From Thamnaconus septentrionalis (taxonomy: Eukaryota > Chordata > Actinopteri > Tetraodontiformes > Monacanthidae): a DNA stretch of 64,000 nucleotides. The stretch spans positions 14,679,861 to 14,743,860 of the forward strand of contig CM020501.1 of the NCBI GenBank assembly GCA_009823395.1, given 5' to 3'. This document shows, in pieces, positions 34,889-45,805 of this stretch. The notes beneath the pieces are model-generated. The model was given only the letters and a program-made list of their open reading frames with translations, did not search any database and had not been told where the DNA came from. The position numbers were made by a program, and so were the translations under genes. Positions within the stretch are counted from its first letter, which is position 1; each line of letters starts with the position of its first letter.

Positions 34889-36939
34889 GCGTGCGTGCGT
34901 GCGTGCGTGTATAAGTGTGTGTGTGTCTGCGTGCGTGCAGTTGTGTGTGTGTGTGTGCGCTGTGTGCATATGTGTGTGTGTGCGCGTGCCTGCCTGCCTG
35001 CATGTGTGTGTGCACGCGGTAGTGTGAGTGTGTGTATGCATGTCTGAGTCTGTGTGTGTAAATGAGTGTGTGAGTGTGTGTGTGTGTGTGTGTGCGCGCG
35101 CGGTAGTTTGTGTGTAGGTGTGTGAATGTGTGAGTGTGTAGGTGTGTGAATGTGTGAGTGTGTGAGTGTGTAGGTGTGTGAATGTGTGAGTGTGTGTGTG
35201 TGTGTGAGTGTTCATTGGCATCTTGTCTCTGAGGTGTTGAAATGTTTCCATTACACATGTGCGGCGTCAGCAGCAGCAGCAGCAGCAGCAGCCGCCGCAG
35301 CAGCAGCAGCAGCTTATCTGTGTATCAGGAGCTGCAGCAGTGAAGCAGGACGGAGCCCCAGCAGTCAGTACGAAGGGCCTCTGCTCCTCCTCCTCGCCCT
35401 CATTCACTGCCTGTGAAACTGACAACATTAGACAGAGTTATCTGGCAGGCTGGTTTTCAGCTCCTCGGTGATGTCGCCCCAGATTGTGGCTTTTTTGGGG
35501 TTTGGGCGCCTCACACGTCTTCACTGCTGGATTTCCTGCCCCGCTTTACAAACACGTCCTCCCACGCTCGCAGGGCGGTCTCGAACGCCTCGTCTCACTG
35601 CTTTCAGATTTGATGACGGTTATCTTTTTTTTGTTGTTGCTCCCCCCCACTCCTCCCCCAGGCATCTACTCCAGTCTCAAGGACCCTCTGTCAATGGGAG
35701 GCGGCGGCGGCGTCTGTAGTGCCCCTCTTGGCGGCGGGGTGTGTAGCACCTCCCTGTCCCTGGGAGGGGGCATGTGTAGCACCCCTCTCTCCTCAGGACT
35801 CCTCCAATCCCACGTCTCCTCGCTGTCCCTCCCGTCCGTCAATGCTGTCTCCAACACGCAGGTGACTACAAACGTGGCCCAATCACGACAAGATCACAAT
35901 GAGACGTTCAGGTTTTCAATGGACTGCGTTGTTGTTGTTTCCAAATATGAAATTGATGAGATTGATAAATTACTGATTATTGGCTGCCATGATTTTTAAC
36001 TTTACTTTGATTAAATGGACTGCACTTATATAGAGCTTTCCAGCACCTTCGCTACAAAGCGCTTTACAATGGCCTCTCATTCATCCATTCACTCACACAC
36101 TCATACACCAATGGGTGGCTGCTGCCATGCAAGGCGCTGCCAGCCCCATTGGGAGCAATTTACTTTCGAGTGTCTTGCCCAAGGCAGACAGACTGGGACG
36201 GAGCAGGATTTGAACAACTTTTCGGTCATTGAACAACCCGCTCAACCCGTATTAACAATGTAATAATAAATACTGACTTTAATTTTAAACTGGTTAAATT
36301 ATTGGCAAAATAATCCATTAAGTCTTTTGTCTAGATCAGGAGTCACCAACCTTTTTGAACCTGAGAGCTACTGCATGGGTACTGAGTCATGTGAAGTTTG
36401 CCACACTCTCCTGAATTAACATAGTTTCTCAGTTAGCCTCGAGTTATATATGATTATTAATGATACTGAACTATGTGAAGACAATGATCACGTTAATGAG
36501 TTCTGAATAATTTTCAACAGTGACTTAACAAGGTTGGATAAAGTTGAATTTTAGACGTAGCTTAACAAGTTGTGCCATGTTTAGACCAGGCTACTCATGT
36601 GGTCCTCGGTGGGGCCAGCTGGTGGCCCACTGGTCCAGAGTCTGGAGAGATGCAGCTCAGTGATATATGGACGAGTCTCTCATCAGACTAAGCTTTCCCT
36701 CCGGGAATCATATAAATACGGAGGGAAGAGTGCAGCCATCCTCTCCAGATGTCATCATTGGTTGATTTTTGCATTGCCTAGCAGGCCTTAATGTCGACTG
36801 TCTCGCAGGTCCATCCAGGTTCCAGCTCCTCCTACAGCCTCACCTCCTCTCAGCCCTTCGCCAGCTGTCTCTCCACAGCCCCGACGCTGCCGCCACTACT
36901 GAGCCAAGCCCAGACCTCACTGCCAGGTGAGGCCTGGAT

Positions 36940-36972
<33 letters not shown>

Positions 36973-39900
36973 AAAACAACTTTACTTTAAACACGATGCT
37001 AGTTTTGTCTTTCATGATCACATTCATCACTCGGGTCACGACTCTCTGCTTCTATCCTCAGAATCCGACCTCGATGACTGCCGCTTCCCATGTCAGGGAA
37101 ACTCGCCCCGAGAGAGTCTTTCTTCACAGTGCGTCTCATTTCCGCTTTTTTTTCTCTCTGGTGTTTTTTGATGACTTAGTGCATGAAGTCCCCCCCCCAG
37201 GAACGCGTCAAAGCAGGTGACGTGTTTGCGATCTGCTAATTCTTCACCTCGCACTCCTATCGCTTTTCTCTGCGCTGTCATTGTCGTCACTCTTGACGTC
37301 TGTTGCCAAACGCAGCGACAGGAAATGTCCGCCGCAGTGACTGGTGGGGGAGGCGGTGAGGGGAGGGGTCGCAGAAAATACCGACCACAGCGGTGGTGTC
37401 GTGTCGGGAGTTCCTCAACTTCGGCTTCCTTTGGTGGTGACTTTTCTCTCTGCTCCTCCTCCGCCACCGCAGGTCTCCCATGAGCTGTCTTCCTCTCCTC
37501 TTCGACCAGAGAGACGGGCTGGGCGCGGGGGTCCGAGTCCGGCCCGAGAACGTCCCGCCAGCCAGCTCTCACATCGAGCTCCTGCTGGAGAAGCACGGCA
37601 ACGGCGAGATGGGAGTCAACAGTGAGTGAGACTCCCCTCGAAAGCAGCAGCTGTGGGACAGTTTAGTTTAGTTTAGTTTAGTTTAGTTTAGTTTTTATTT
37701 TTGCACAGTTTAAAAAGTAAACAAAAAGAAACAGGATTACAAATTATAAGCAGTGCAGGGAGAGGCAAAAAAAACCCAAATGGCTTATTTGAAGCCTCCA
37801 CCTAAAGTAACATTAAACAATTTAAAATTTACAAAAGTTATGAGAAACTAGCAGCTGAAAATATACAACAAATCTAAAATAGAAAGAAAAAAATATATAT
37901 ATTAAAATAGAAAATGTATATGTGTGTGTTTACTCCAGGGATAATGACAAAAAACAAAAACAAAGGAATGAATGAACTGATTAAAAAGAGTTACACAAAA
38001 ATAACATGAAAAAAAAAACTATTTGAAAACAGCAGTTACATGATCCTTTAAACATCTTTTAAAACCATTTGTAGTGGGACATTTTTTCATCAGATGAGAA
38101 AAGTTGCTCCATAATTTGCTTCCTGTGTACCTCTGACAGAAAAGATGACTGAGGAAATGGGAAGGGAAACCATTTACACTTTACAATAACGAGCCATTTC
38201 ACAAACCCGGTGATGCTGAGACGTAACTTTCTGAAGTTACGCTATCCAAAAAGGCCGGTTTTAAAATACAGGATATTCTCTTCACATAATTAACTCAAAA
38301 CACGGAAACTACTTTAAGCATGTGGCCGTGGATGTCTGCTCCCCCACCACACCCCACCCTCCTCCCAGTTCATTAACTGGCCTTCTTTTAAACTTCTGAA
38401 GGGAGGAGATCAGTCGACTAATTTCCGCGGGCAGTCAATTCGAAGCGACCTGGTGGCGCGCATGGTAAATTTCATATCGTCCTCCTTCAGAATGCTGCCG
38501 AGTTCAAACGACTCAAAGTCTTAAAATCAAAAATCTTTTTCCTGTTCTGTTGTTGAAATTGCATTTCGCTGTATACCACATGTATGCTGTGTACTCCAGG
38601 AAAACACAGACGCACTAGATTAAAATAGCTCCAAGGTCCGAGGTAGCAAATCTGGATTGGTTTAGGCTGCAGCTGTATCATTTCCAGTGTGGCTCAACCC
38701 AAATTCAACCCGAGCGGGAGCTCAATCAGCCCCGCAGAATTGAAACCACCTGTGCGGCTGCACGGGACTGAAAAAGCAGGCCGAAAAGGCGAGTCGCCTG
38801 CTCTGCGTCATCGTAACTCCTTCTTCCTGACGCTCTAAATCAGCGGAATGTTATCAAGCAGCTCTGCTTTCTGTCCCCGCTGACTTTTACAGTGGCCTGT
38901 TAACGAGGGCAGACGGCAGCAGAGCTGAATGAGACATTCCCATGGTTGACTGTGAAGAAGCCTCGCGGCGCTCGTGGGGCAGTTTTGCTCCAACAGTGAG
39001 CTAACGCTGACTCCGGCTCATCAGTTCACAGCCGTGTGCTCACGACTCCATTTCGTAAACTTTGAAACAGTTTGGGGCACAATGCTTCATGCTAGTTTGA
39101 TAAGGCCATCGTGCCTCCACTCTAAACCCTGTAAGCCTAAAGGCGCTTTTGGCCTCAGACCAAAGACGACCATCGTGCCAAGATCTCTGGTCCTGTTCAA
39201 AGACGATGGTCGTCACAGTCTCGCTACCAAAAGACGGCCCACGGTATTAAATTCTGCCCGTGTCAGAAATTCTACCACGTCTTGGGTCGATCGTCTCACA
39301 ATGTGACAGCTTTACAACCCACTTCTGCTAAACAACCAATAGAAATGCAGCAGGAAATGAGGCGATGATCTCATTGATAAATTGATTTATATTGTAGTGG
39401 TCATCTCAAGTATGCACTTTTTTACCCATGTCGTGACTGTTGGTTTGTGTCGGTAAATACCCACAGCAGTTGCGCTGTCACCCATTGCAGCATAAATGCT
39501 AAGTGGATAAATACGAACCGCTAACTCTCTCTGATATAAATACCGCCCCCAAGTTTGCCTCTTTTGCCAAGCCAGGGTCCAAGTTCATTGTCTTTCTCTT
39601 CTATGTTGTTTGTATAAAAAAAAGAATTCTGTGCAAATGAATGCAACTATAACACTGTTTAGAACAGGGGTCACCAACGTGGTGCCCGTGAGCACCAGCT
39701 AGCTCCCAAGGACCACATGAGTAGCCCACAGGGCTGTTGGAAAAATAGCACAACTTGTGTATGAGTATCCGCGTTGCACAGTGCTGCACAAGTCCGAGGC
39801 CAAGTTCCGACCACATCCAGTGCTGAGGTGCTTCCCGTGCCTGCGTGCAGGCAGCATGAGCACCCCAGCGATGTGGTATTATTTGTATGTCCAAATGTAC

Positions 39901-42900
39901 AGCACTTTTGCTATCACTGTGGTTTTTAAAATGTGCTGTATAAATAAAGTTGATGATGATGATGAAACCTCCTTTCCTCCCTTGCAGTCGTGGAGATGCT
40001 CCAGTCGCTCCACTCCCTACAGCAGGAGAACCAGCGGCTCCAGGACCAGATCCTCGGCCTGACGGCCAAGAAAGAGCGTCTGCAGCTGCTCAACACCGAG
40101 CTGGCCGTGCCTTTCCCTCCACACTTCCTCTTGCACCAGGGATCTATGCATACCTCTGCCCAGATCAACTTCCTGTCATCCACCCAAGGTCAGAAGGGCC
40201 ACCGTGTCCTACCTGTTCTCGCACGGGAACAGCGCACGGCCGCTTTGGCGTCCTTCATCTCTGCAAACTTAAAAGCAGCAGTTGATGTTTGTGTCTCTTG
40301 TTAAACTTTGTGAACAAAGTGCCCATTATCATTTTTCACAGTGCACTTTGCGCCTCTCTTCTCCCCGCAGACGCCCTGAGCACCAATAAGAGCCCTCTGT
40401 CCAAAGGCTGCTTCCTGAACGACACCTCCTTCGTTACCTCATCCGAGGTGAGAACCTGCACAAACCCGCCCACCTCCTGCCATTGACTGCAGAAGATGGA
40501 AGATGCAAACGCTCCCAGGGAGGGAAGCCAATGCACCTTGGTCGCCCCCTGGCGGTGGGCCAGAGCATAGACGATAAATCGAGAGAGGATATGGATCCAA
40601 ACGCTTAATGATTTTTCCCATTTAAGGCTTATTTAAATGGAGTTATGTTGCAGTTTAAATAGCTAATATTATTTTAATCTCTTGTCATTTAATATTTAAA
40701 ATATTCATAACCTCGAATGAATAATTAGACAAGCGGTCGCTCAGGCTCTGCCGACTGATCATGTCGTTAGCACCAATGGCACACGTCTGGACGTGCACAT
40801 CACGTGCGCGTCTGACCACAACCTGTATTAACCCTCACAACAGACACAACTTGAATGATCAGGTGCAAAGGCAGTGAATCCTATCGTGCATGAATATCCT
40901 ATCTTCCAGGAGCTGCTCTCTGGTAGTCTGTCCCGCAGTAGCTCCTCCCTCTCCTTCCAGAGCACTCCGCCCCCTCATCAGAGCCCCGCCTCCTTCAGCC
41001 AGCCCCTGCTGAACGGCCTGAGTCGGGGTCTGGCTCCGGACAGTCTGGGCAGTCTGGGGAACCAGACCGGCAGCTCCTCTCTGCCCGGGGTGGGCGGGCT
41101 CATGGCGTCCGTGGCTGGAAGCCCTCAGCTGAGCGTCAACGGCGTGCTGGGCGGCCTGAACGGCGTGATCCAGTCCCCCGCGCAGAACCCACCTCAGCCC
41201 ACGCTCCCCGCCCTGCGACCCCAGCCTCCGCCCCTCAACCCGCAGGCGTTGGCGCAAGGCTTCCAGCTCCCCAAGAGCGCGAGCCCGTGCGTACGCAGCG
41301 CAAACTCCAAGTTCCATTGTGGTTTTTGTGGTGGAGGCAGGTGTGTGATTTGTCCGCGTCATCTCTTCCAGCTCGTCCCTGTTGTCCGAGCAGCAGAAGC
41401 AGCTTCTTCTTGAGCATCAGCAGCAGCTCCAGCAGTTCATGGCCTCGCAGAACTTCACTGCGGTAAGGACGCACAAACTGAGTCTCACATGCAGTTTTTT
41501 TTGTTTGCACTTGAATTTATTTCAGTTTGTAGGTACACAGCTCACTAAAAGGCACAATTTCAGAATGCACTTCAACTTTTATTACAGGTCAGGTTTAATT
41601 TGACCTTTTCTAAACTTTTACATGCTAATGTCCATATTTCCAGTGTTTCATTACTTGCGCAACCAGCTCTTCTGTAACGTGTCGACTAACAGTGTCTGAT
41701 GCATGAGAGCACCACTAAAGTTTTACTGCAGTCATAATTTGTATTCAAACAAAAATGGCTGTTGTGTTGTGCCTTTAAACAGGGGAAAATAGCAAGGGAA
41801 GATATGAACTAACAGGCACTCTGCTCTCACCTTCACTCGTCTGTATTGAGTGAGGGAGAGGAGCAAGATTCCACCTAGCGGAGCCCTGAGGCATTACCAA
41901 CAGATCAACGCACAGCTGATCGATGCCAAATTCACCTACACAACACTGGCAGTTTAATATTCACAATAACTGTAGCAAAAATAACTGAAATGACAATGAA
42001 CTCATAATATGAGAAAATAATAAGAGTATGAATTATGTTCTCTCAAAAATAATGTAATGTAAATTCTTATCTACCACAGTTGCAAATCCTCTGATGAAGA
42101 GCATGAAAATATTCAATTTAAACTACAATATTAAATATTAAGAATCAAACCCTTCATGCATGCCAGTGAATTGTCTTTTCACTGAGCAAAAGGAAACCAG
42201 TTACAACAATCTATTGATGTTTCTATTTGACTTGCAAACCAGTAAAGTCGAGCCAGCTAGTAAGTCTGCAACTCACTAGTTGTGCTTCCATAAAAACTTT
42301 TTGAAGACCTGCTTTGAAAAAGGTTAAAACATCACGAATTCAAATAAGCATCCAAGTTTCACCCACCCAGATTTTCATTTACCTTTTTTTTTTTTTTTTT
42401 TTTTTTTACCCCAATTGCATAAACATCCGCAAAGCTGCAGAACTACTGGGATTTTGGCACCAAGTCTCTGTTGACAGTAAAAGTTCTCTGGAATTCTCTG
42501 TGAAAGGGAAAGAATGTCCAATTGCTCCCATCTTATTGCTATTATTTCCAAATGTCTTCTATTGGCTCTTTAGCGGACGGAATTCCTTGGTTATGCAAAA
42601 TGTTAGCTAGTCGGATGCGTCAGGTTAACATTCTTACCCACGTGTCTGCATGTGACCAGTCTCGGTGGGGGGGTGCCACATGCTCAGAGTGCAGTGTCTT
42701 CTCCCCCCACCAGGAGCAGCAGGTGGCCGTGTGCCAGATGCTGCAGAGGCAGCGGGAGCTGCAGCGCCTCACACTGTCGGGCGCCCTCGCCTCCACCCCG
42801 AACTCCCCCATGATCGCCCAGTCGCCCGGCCTGCTGTCCTCGGCCACGGCGTCGCCCCTGCAGGGCGGCCAGGCGGGGGGCGGCCTGTTCGGCCTGCAGG

Positions 42901-43042
42901 ACAACACACTGCACAAACCGGGGGTGAGTGGCACCTCCAGAGTTTCACCAATCCACCCATCACCTGAGGTGAGCCTCGTGGTGTAACCTCCTGCTGTTTC
43001 CCCCAGGCTGCAGGGGAGAAGGGCGGAGACAAGAACGGGTGA
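24257..43042 (+). CDS. mllt6: AF17 / MLLT6, PHD finger-containing DOT1L-complex protein
   Basis: Nuclear chromatin reader of the AF10/AF17 family, which partners DOT1L (H3K79 methylation). Exons: 24257-24365, 25188-25267, 25377-25431, 25527-25636, 30346-30449, 31540-31633, 31898-32008, 33121-33210, 33562-33709, 33837-34746, 35662-35861, 36809-36926, 37062-37128, 37473-37621, 39988-40188, 40371-40447, 40910-41286, 41372-41462, 42714-42923, 43007-43042. Phases close throughout except exon 10, which has one base too many; corrected, the product is about 1111 residues (human 1093). It starts MREMVGGCCVCSDERGWAEN, near-identical to human AF17. Domains: N-terminal PHD, zinc knuckle and extended PHD (about 8-180); Ser/Lys-rich middle; acidic run; OM-LZ coiled coil (about 760-825); Gln-rich C-terminus. 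Synteny with cisd3, pcgf2 and pip4k2b supports mllt6 over mllt10. Confidence 0.95.
24751..24786. repeat. (TTTA)n microsatellite
   Basis: About nine TTTA units in the CpG-rich start of mllt6 intron 1. Confidence 0.9.
26700..27050 (+). mobile_element. SINE/LINE-type interspersed repeat copy with (GGAT)n tail
   Basis: CACCTCACAGCAAGATAGTCG, then GTGTGGGTTCCCTCCAGCTA, ACAGTCCAAAAACTGGCATG, GACTTGTCCAGGGTGTAACC and a GGAT tail. This is the same order of blocks as the complete element at 54239-54629 (opposite strand). The copy is 5'-truncated and diverged, in mllt6 intron 4. A related fragment with TTTACAGTGGCCTCTCAGTC precedes it near 26425. Confidence 0.7.
27940..28130 (+). mobile_element. Diverged fragment of the same tRNA-derived SINE
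   Basis: GCCTCACAGCAAGAAGGTTG, then TGGGTTCAATTTC (decayed B box), then GTGTGAGTGTGGATGGTTG. It is in mllt6 intron 4. Confidence 0.55.
28269..28583. mobile_element. hAT-like MITE with GGGTCACCAAC termini
   Basis: The left end reads AAGGGTCACCAACG and the right end GGTTGGTGACCCCTGG, its inverse. There is no coding capacity. Further family members lie at 36340-36600 and 39664-39757, all within mllt6 introns. Confidence 0.7.
29020..29480 (+). promoter_or_regulatory. mllt6: GC-rich, CpG-bearing block in mllt6 intron 4: possible internal promoter
   Basis: CpG density jumps relative to the flanks (GATCGCGATGACTCGCGGCC near 29018), with (CCT)n at 29210-29240. A purine-rich stretch ends in a good donor, GCGAAAAG|GTAAAG, near 29470. 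A transcript starting here would splice to exon 5 and lack PHD1. No transcript evidence is visible. Confidence 0.35.
29625..29690. repeat. (TG)n microsatellite
   Basis: TG array followed by GCGTGCGTGCGCGTGCAC in mllt6 intron 4. Confidence 0.95.
31898..36926 (+). CDS. mllt6: mllt6 exons 7-12: basic, Ser-rich and acidic middle region
   Basis: Exons 7 and 8 encode KKLRSSENTQSS and the basic HKDKNRLKERHKK, like the human KDKERLKQKHKK. Exon 9 is Ser/Lys/Gly-rich. Exon 10 holds a Glu run, then NKVTISTFGSIMRITSSSS (human counterpart KVVFSGFGPIMRFSTTTSSS) and HGRAARGSKNRER. It then reaches a frame break before SSFSSSMVTSSSS. Exon 11 encodes GIYSSLKDPLS with three VCS/MCS-T/A-P/S repeats. Exon 12 is Ser/Pro-rich. 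Low complexity is normal for this region. Confidence 0.9.
32340..32723. mobile_element. MITE with CTGCGTTTCCAT terminal inverted repeats
   Basis: The left end reads GCTGCGTTTCCATTAC and the right end GTCATGGAAACGCAGCC. Internal AATATCGC and AGGTAATGGAAAC motifs repeat. It is non-coding, in mllt6 intron 7. The target duplication could not be fixed. Confidence 0.6.
34856..35214. repeat. GT-rich minisatellite block in mllt6 intron 10
   Basis: Starts as (TG)n just after exon 10 and grades into GTGTGAATGTGTGAGTGTGTAGG-type units repeated near 35110-35190. Cys/Val-rich and His/Thr-rich apparent proteins on either strand are repeat translations. Confidence 0.9.
35268..35312. repeat. CAG trinucleotide tract
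   Basis: About eight CAG, then CCGCCG, then five CAG, in mllt6 intron 10. It would read as poly-Gln (QQQQQQQQPPQQQQQ) in one plus frame and poly-Ala in another. No acceptor/donor pair makes it an obvious exon, and exon 10 joins exon 11 in phase without it. Confidence 0.85.
36013..36240 (+). mobile_element. Teleost interspersed repeat (AAAGCGCTTTACAATGG type)
   Basis: Contains TATAGAGCTTTCCAGCACC, AAGCGCTTTACAATGGCCTC, CATGCAAGGCGCTGCCAG, GGGAGCAATTTACTTTCG and GTCTTGCCCAAGGCAGAC. This block order recurs across fish genomes. It lies in mllt6 intron 11. Confidence 0.6.
36340..36600. mobile_element. MITE fragment, same family as 28269-28583
   Basis: Begins AGGAGTCACCAACCTTTTTG and carries AGCTACTGCATGGGTACTGAG, which matches the inverse of the right half of the 28 kb copy. 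It ends in ACAAGTTGTGCCA. Confidence 0.55.
36944..36971. repeat. (CA)n microsatellite
   Basis: CA array immediately after the mllt6 exon 12 donor. Confidence 0.9.
37062..40447 (+). CDS. mllt6: mllt6 exons 13-16: octapeptide motif and leucine zipper
   Basis: Exon 13 encodes ESDLDDCRFPCQGNSPRESL. Exon 14 encodes SHIELLLEKHGNGEMGVN. Exon 15 encodes the zipper, from VEMLQSLHSLQQENQRLQ to LTAKKERLQLLNTELAVPFP. This OM-LZ segment binds the DOT1L coiled coil in AF9/AF10/AF17-family complexes and is retained in MLL fusions. Exon 16 is DALSTNKSPLSKG. All junction phases agree. Confidence 0.94.
37658..37960 (+). repeat. (GTTTA)n tract followed by interspersed-repeat-like sequence
   Basis: Six GTTTA units, then TTATTTTTGCACAGTTTAAA and an A-rich stretch. 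It resembles the tail of a fish retroposon. A similar (GTTCA)n head occurs near 59027. It is in mllt6 intron 14. Confidence 0.45.
39664..39757. mobile_element. MITE fragment, same family as 28269-28583
   Basis: CAGGGGTCACCAACGTGGTG, CCGTGAGCACCAGCTAGC and AAAAATAGCACAACTTG match the left half of the 28 kb copy. Confidence 0.65.
40910..43042 (+). CDS. mllt6: mllt6 exons 17-20: Ser/Pro/Gln-rich C-terminus
   Basis: Exon 17 encodes SRSSSSLSFQSTPPP, matching human SRSSSSLSFHSTPPP, and VNGVLGGLNGV. Exons 18 and 19 encode the Gln-rich LLSEQQKQLLLEHQQQLQQF and QMLQRQRELQRL. Exon 20 gives AAGEKGGDKNG and stop TGA at 43040-43042. Confidence 0.92.
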
Positions 43043-45805
43043 AGTTTGTTTTGGCGCTGGAGCAAGAAACGAGGCGTGGCGGCCTGCTGGAAGATGCGTG
43101 ATCCATGTACATGACTTCTGAACCTCCTTCCTTCCTTCCCTCCTTCCTTCCTTCCTTCCTTCCTTCCTTCCATCGTCTTTCCCCCGTACACCCTCCTTTT
43201 ATGAATGTATCACAGGACAGAGTTTGTCGAGGTGAAGTTGTTTTCACGGTTTGGAATATCAGATGTTCTTCTCATAGGATTTTTGTGTAGGCAGCTTTTA
43301 GAGATCATGTGTTGAAAATGTTCTCTACTTAAAATTGCACTAATTAGCCAGACCAATGGGGGCTGCTTTTGAGGGGAGGGGGCGGAGCTCCCTCCTGGGT
43401 CACCCCACAGGGTCTGTGGAAGCCCTCGAGGTTTAAAGTGTGGACTTTGAGGTCGGAGATCTCCAGCGCTGACTGACCTTTTTTACGGTTTCCCTCCATG
43501 TCTCGATTCCGCTTCCATTCCGCCGCCGGTCAGAATCAGACTCCTGCCACTTTTTTCGCAACGCGAGCTGTCTTCCTCTCTATTTTGTTTTTTTTTGTCT
43601 TTCCTTTGAGTTCCTCCTCCAATTGCATTTCACCCAGCTCCTCGATGCGTCACACCTCCTCACATGCACTTATTATGTATGATAAATATACTGTCGTTTT
43701 TTTCTATGTGTGGTTAGTGGCATTACAACGTTAAGCTAGTTATTACCTCAGATCTTTCTGCCACCTTCATCTTTTCTACAGTTAAATATCTTGTGCTGAC
43801 TCATAACCGCAAAGCCTTCACTGGACATAAATCACCGGCAAAAAAAACAAAAAACAATCTTGGTGTCAACTTTGACATATTAAAAATTATGTAAATTTAG
43901 AAGAAGGAAAAAATGCACCAAATTTCCCATGAAAGCATCCACCAGTGGCTGGCGTCAAACGCTGCTCGGCCGGATTTCATCCCAAACCACCTCAAGAGTT
44001 TCTAAAGACTTTTATATCTTTGCAGTTGCTGGCGAGATTAAGCAGATGAAACCAAACATTTGGAAATTACAAGTTAGGAAATGATTTGTTTATATCCTAA
44101 ACGAGTGTGCACTTTTGCATGGTAGTAGCTAACAGGGGAAATTAGACAACAACACAGTACTTTATACAGGTTACTTGGTACTTATGAGGCCACTAGGGCC
44201 TGACAGGTTTTTTGATTTCTATGAGTATTTTTGCACTTCCCGTCTCCTCCTTCTCCTCTTTGACTGACAGTTATTTTCATACGTCGATGTTCTTTTCACG
44301 TCCAACGAATAGTTGTTCTTTTAGCAATACTCGATAGATAATGCCTTAATGATGTTATGAGTTAGAGAGAAAACTGCGAGCCCAAAGGCACCCTCTCTTG
44401 GTTTCCTTTGATAGTGATTTTTTTAAGCTGGAAGGTGAAACTTTTAGAAGAAAAGGGGAAAAGAAAAAATAATTGTTTTTCGTTAGCCGACTGATGATTT
44501 CACAAGTTGAAATGTGTGAATAACCATAGAGGTAAACTGAAGTGTCAGAGCATTTTTTTTCTATTGTTATTATTATTATACTTTGTGTTCTGATGCAATG
44601 TTCTTTAGTTGTCTGTGCTCCAGAGAGAACTTGGAAACAAGGACCTGTGTGTGTCATAGGAGACGGCCGCCGTGTAAAACTATCATTAATGTGCAACCAC
44701 AGCAGTGTGTGGTGTCTAGTCTGTCCATTAGCAGCTGAGCAGATATTAGTTTACAGACGTTCTTGGCGTTGACCGTCGCGGTGGTATGAACTCATCGTCA
44801 TGAGGCACGGCGACGTGCAGACCAGGATTCTTTTTTTTCCCCCTGCCTCGTCTCGCCGTGCCTCGCTAATCACACGGTTCTTGAATCAAGTTTCTCCTCC
44901 GTCTCTAGAGTATGTACATCATAATAGGCCTCTGTTAGGAATATCTCTCCGCCTCTGTTTGCAACCCTGAACGTGATCTCCCAAACATGTGATATCTCGA
45001 TTGTGTGGTTCTTGTTTTCTTGTTTTCTGTTAGCAGCTGATGTAGAAAGGAACTTGGAGCAGCTTACTGGTCAGTGATAAATACTGTAGCAGCGACAGAA
45101 GGAGAATGTTGATGAGGACACGGGCCGACACGTCGACATGACTGCATTTGACCAAGTATGTCTCAATTTTGTGAGTCCAGACACACAACCATGTCCAAAG
45201 GACTGGCTGAAGGATTTCTGAAGGTTTCTTTCTCGTGTTGCACTGGGGCATTTGCCGCCCAATTTATTATTATTATTTTTATTTTTATTTTATTTTTTAC
45301 CATTTCAATTTTGTTGGAATACAAGTTTTATACTTAAATATGTTTGTGTAAAAACACGTTGATTCCTTTAAAACTTTGAAGTTTGGGTAACCAAGATAAT
45401 CCATGTCTGAATGTTGTACTGTGTATCTTTCTTACTACATTTAAGCACCTGGCTCTGGATGAGGGTCTGATGGAGAATTAAGTTACTTATTGGGATATGA
45501 ATTGCATGAAATGCAGTGACGTCTCTCTAATGTATTGCTGAGTACCAAGTAATAACTATGCATAATTTTAAATGCATTGTTCCCTGACTAGAAAAAAAAG
45601 TTAAATGAAATGAGCACTGAATTTAAAATAAAAGGACAAGCATGTTGTCATTGTACAGTGTATTTGTTGGACAGAATTGATTGAACCTAATTTGACAATA
45701 TTAAGATTAAAATCCCTGTAAAGTATTTTGATATTTTTGTGTGTAAAATTAAAAGGATGGATTAAGACATTTTTTTGTCAATAAATGTATTTTACTGAGT
45801 TGTCA
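43043..45805 (+). terminator. mllt6: mllt6 3' UTR and poly(A) signal
   Basis: About 2.7 kb of non-coding, increasingly AT-rich sequence follows the stop. A (TTCC)n array lies at 43123-43171. An AATAAA at 45780-45785 is followed by a GT-rich stretch, fitting a cleavage site near 45805. Long 3' UTRs are usual for this gene. Confidence 0.6.

Noticed and set aside
34314..35258. Minus-strand ORF of 314 codons and an 229-codon ORF at 33848-34537
   Set aside because: Antisense to mllt6 exon 10 and the GT minisatellite; composition is only Gly/Ala/His/Thr repeats.
36013..36240. Possible exon with Cys/His (GGCCHARRCQPHWEQ)
   Set aside because: The segment is a recognisable fish interspersed repeat, and the mllt6 exons on either side join in phase without it.
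24257..43042. Assignment to mllt10 (AF10) instead of mllt6
   Set aside because: Start MREMVGGCCVCSDERGWAEN, VPTGPWFCRKCESQERAARV and the cisd3-pcgf2 neighbours fit AF17; overall length near 1,100 residues also does.
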